From contig NZ_CP137157.1 in the NCBI RefSeq assembly GCF_040581405.1, forward strand, positions 2,065,001 through 2,129,000: 64,000 nt of DNA, in the 5' to 3' direction. The stretch's first letter is position 1. Every line of letters begins with the position of its first letter. Shown piece by piece: positions 63,604-64,000 of the stretch. The DNA is from Komagataeibacter sucrofermentans DSM 15973. Its GTDB lineage: Bacteria > Pseudomonadota > Alphaproteobacteria > Acetobacterales > Acetobacteraceae. The notes beneath the pieces are model-generated. The model was given only the letters and a program-made list of their open reading frames with translations. It did no database searches and was not told the origin of the DNA. A program made the translations under genes and the position numbers.

Positions 63604-64000
63604 CTAGTCCGACGGCATGAGCGGCAGTTCGACTGGCAGCAGGTCGGCCAGTGCGTGCACGGCCAGAGCGCGGGTGACCGGGCGCCCCGAGGCAAGGGCT
63701 GCGTGATCCAGCCGGTTCACGGCCTCCTGCATGGCCAAAGCCGTGCGCGGCAGGCGGCGCAGCAGCCACTCCACCACCGGCTGCGCCACCACGATCTGGC
63801 GCTCGGCCAGCAGGCGCAGCAAAAGCACGCGCAACAGCCCGTCACCCGGCTGGCCGATGGCCACCGCCATCGTCGCACGCAACCTGCTGGCCAGGTCCGG
63901 CAGCGCCACCATCCAGCGCGCGGGCGGCGTGCGCGCGCCGAGCAGCAGGACCATGCCATGCTCGCGCGCGGCGTTGATCAGGTGCAGCAGGGCGCGCTCG
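63604..64000 (-). CDS. hdaA: HdaA-like DnaA regulatory inactivator (C-terminal part, 5' end outside window)
   Basis: The minus-strand frame is open to the window edge and stops at 63604. The visible 132 residues match the end of the AAA+ core and the lid of HdaA/Hda proteins: LINAAREHGMVLLLGARTPPARWMVALPDLASRLRATMAVAIGQPGDGLLRVLLLRLLAERQIVV, then the helical lid VVEWLLRRLPRTALAMQEAVNRLDHAALASGRPVTRALA. The S-R-L-R segment carries sensor/arginine residues. HdaA stimulates ATP hydrolysis by DnaA after replication initiation. hdaA-ppk-ppx is a typical alphaproteobacterial order. Confidence 0.87.
   Translation of the reverse strand, partial: ERALLHLINAAREHGMVLLLGARTPPARWMVALPDLASRLRATMAVAIGQPGDGLLRVLLLRLLAERQIVVAQPVVEWLLRRLPRTALAMQEAVNRLDHAALASGRPVTRALAVHALADLLPVELPLMPSD

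Overview
The window is a GC-rich, densely packed bacterial chromosome segment. Protein similarity and gene order (hdaA-ppk-ppx; nrdR-nusB-thiL; trcR; a PhyR/NepR/EcfG stress module) point to an alphaproteobacterium. A benzoylformate-decarboxylase-like enzyme, glucokinase, CydDC and a recurring intergenic palindromic repeat fit an acetic acid bacterium (Acetobacteraceae, Komagataeibacter/Gluconacetobacter-like). The genus is an inference from remembered protein similarity. I see no transposase, prophage, CRISPR array, rRNA or tRNA; the region looks like stable core chromosome.

Layout. 1-4.8 kb: C-terminus of a membrane protein, hpxZ, thiM, a small secreted protein, a ThDP-dependent decarboxylase, then a Fur-box/terminator arrangement that looks like an iron-regulated small RNA. 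4.9-12.8 kb: glucokinase, an SDR, a GNAT-like protein, thiL-nusB-nrdR-recQ and an OmpA-type lipoprotein. 12.9-16.3 kb: cydDC. 16.4-22.6 kb: general stress response locus (HWE/HisKA_2-type kinase, NepR, two ECF sigma factors, PhyR) followed by otsA. 22.7-30.8 kb: uup, an oxidoreductase, secDF, a lipoprotein, mscL, rpmE and an hsp20 gene with a sigma-32 promoter and a ROSE-type RNA thermometer. 31-43 kb: trcR, two small DUF465 genes, purEK, two radC paralogues, a HAD phosphatase, a uvrD-type helicase, prmA, a GNAT, an M24 aminopeptidase and an isocitrate dehydrogenase. 43-59.4 kb: a large minus-strand purine catabolism block. 59.5-64 kb: ppx, ppk and the 3' part of hdaA.

The purine block encodes xanthine dehydrogenase (xdhA, xdhB, xdhC), a LysR regulator, an FAD monooxygenase, hpxX, hpxY, hpxW, allantoate amidohydrolase, ureidoglycine-glyoxylate aminotransferase, allantoinase (puuE), OHCU decarboxylase and HIU hydrolase. 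Most neighbours overlap by a few bases. Together they describe xanthine to urate to allantoin to allantoate to ureidoglycine to oxalurate/oxamate. No recognised urate oxidase (Uox, PuuD, HpxO) is present; the FAD monooxygenase is the obvious local candidate. A dihydropyrimidinase-like protein beside the block has lost essentially all metal ligands. hpxZ, the fourth oxalurate gene, lies about 50 kb away at the left end.

Regulatory signals readable in the sequence: a 19-bp perfect Fur-type palindrome, an EcfG-type promoter (GGAAC-N16-CGTT) before one sigma gene and a close match before a membrane-protein gene, a sigma-32 promoter plus ROSE hairpin at hsp20, a T-N11-A LysR-type box between lysR and the hpx operon, and at least eight copies of a GCCGCC(T)n/(A)nGGCGGC intergenic hairpin repeat that doubles as terminator.
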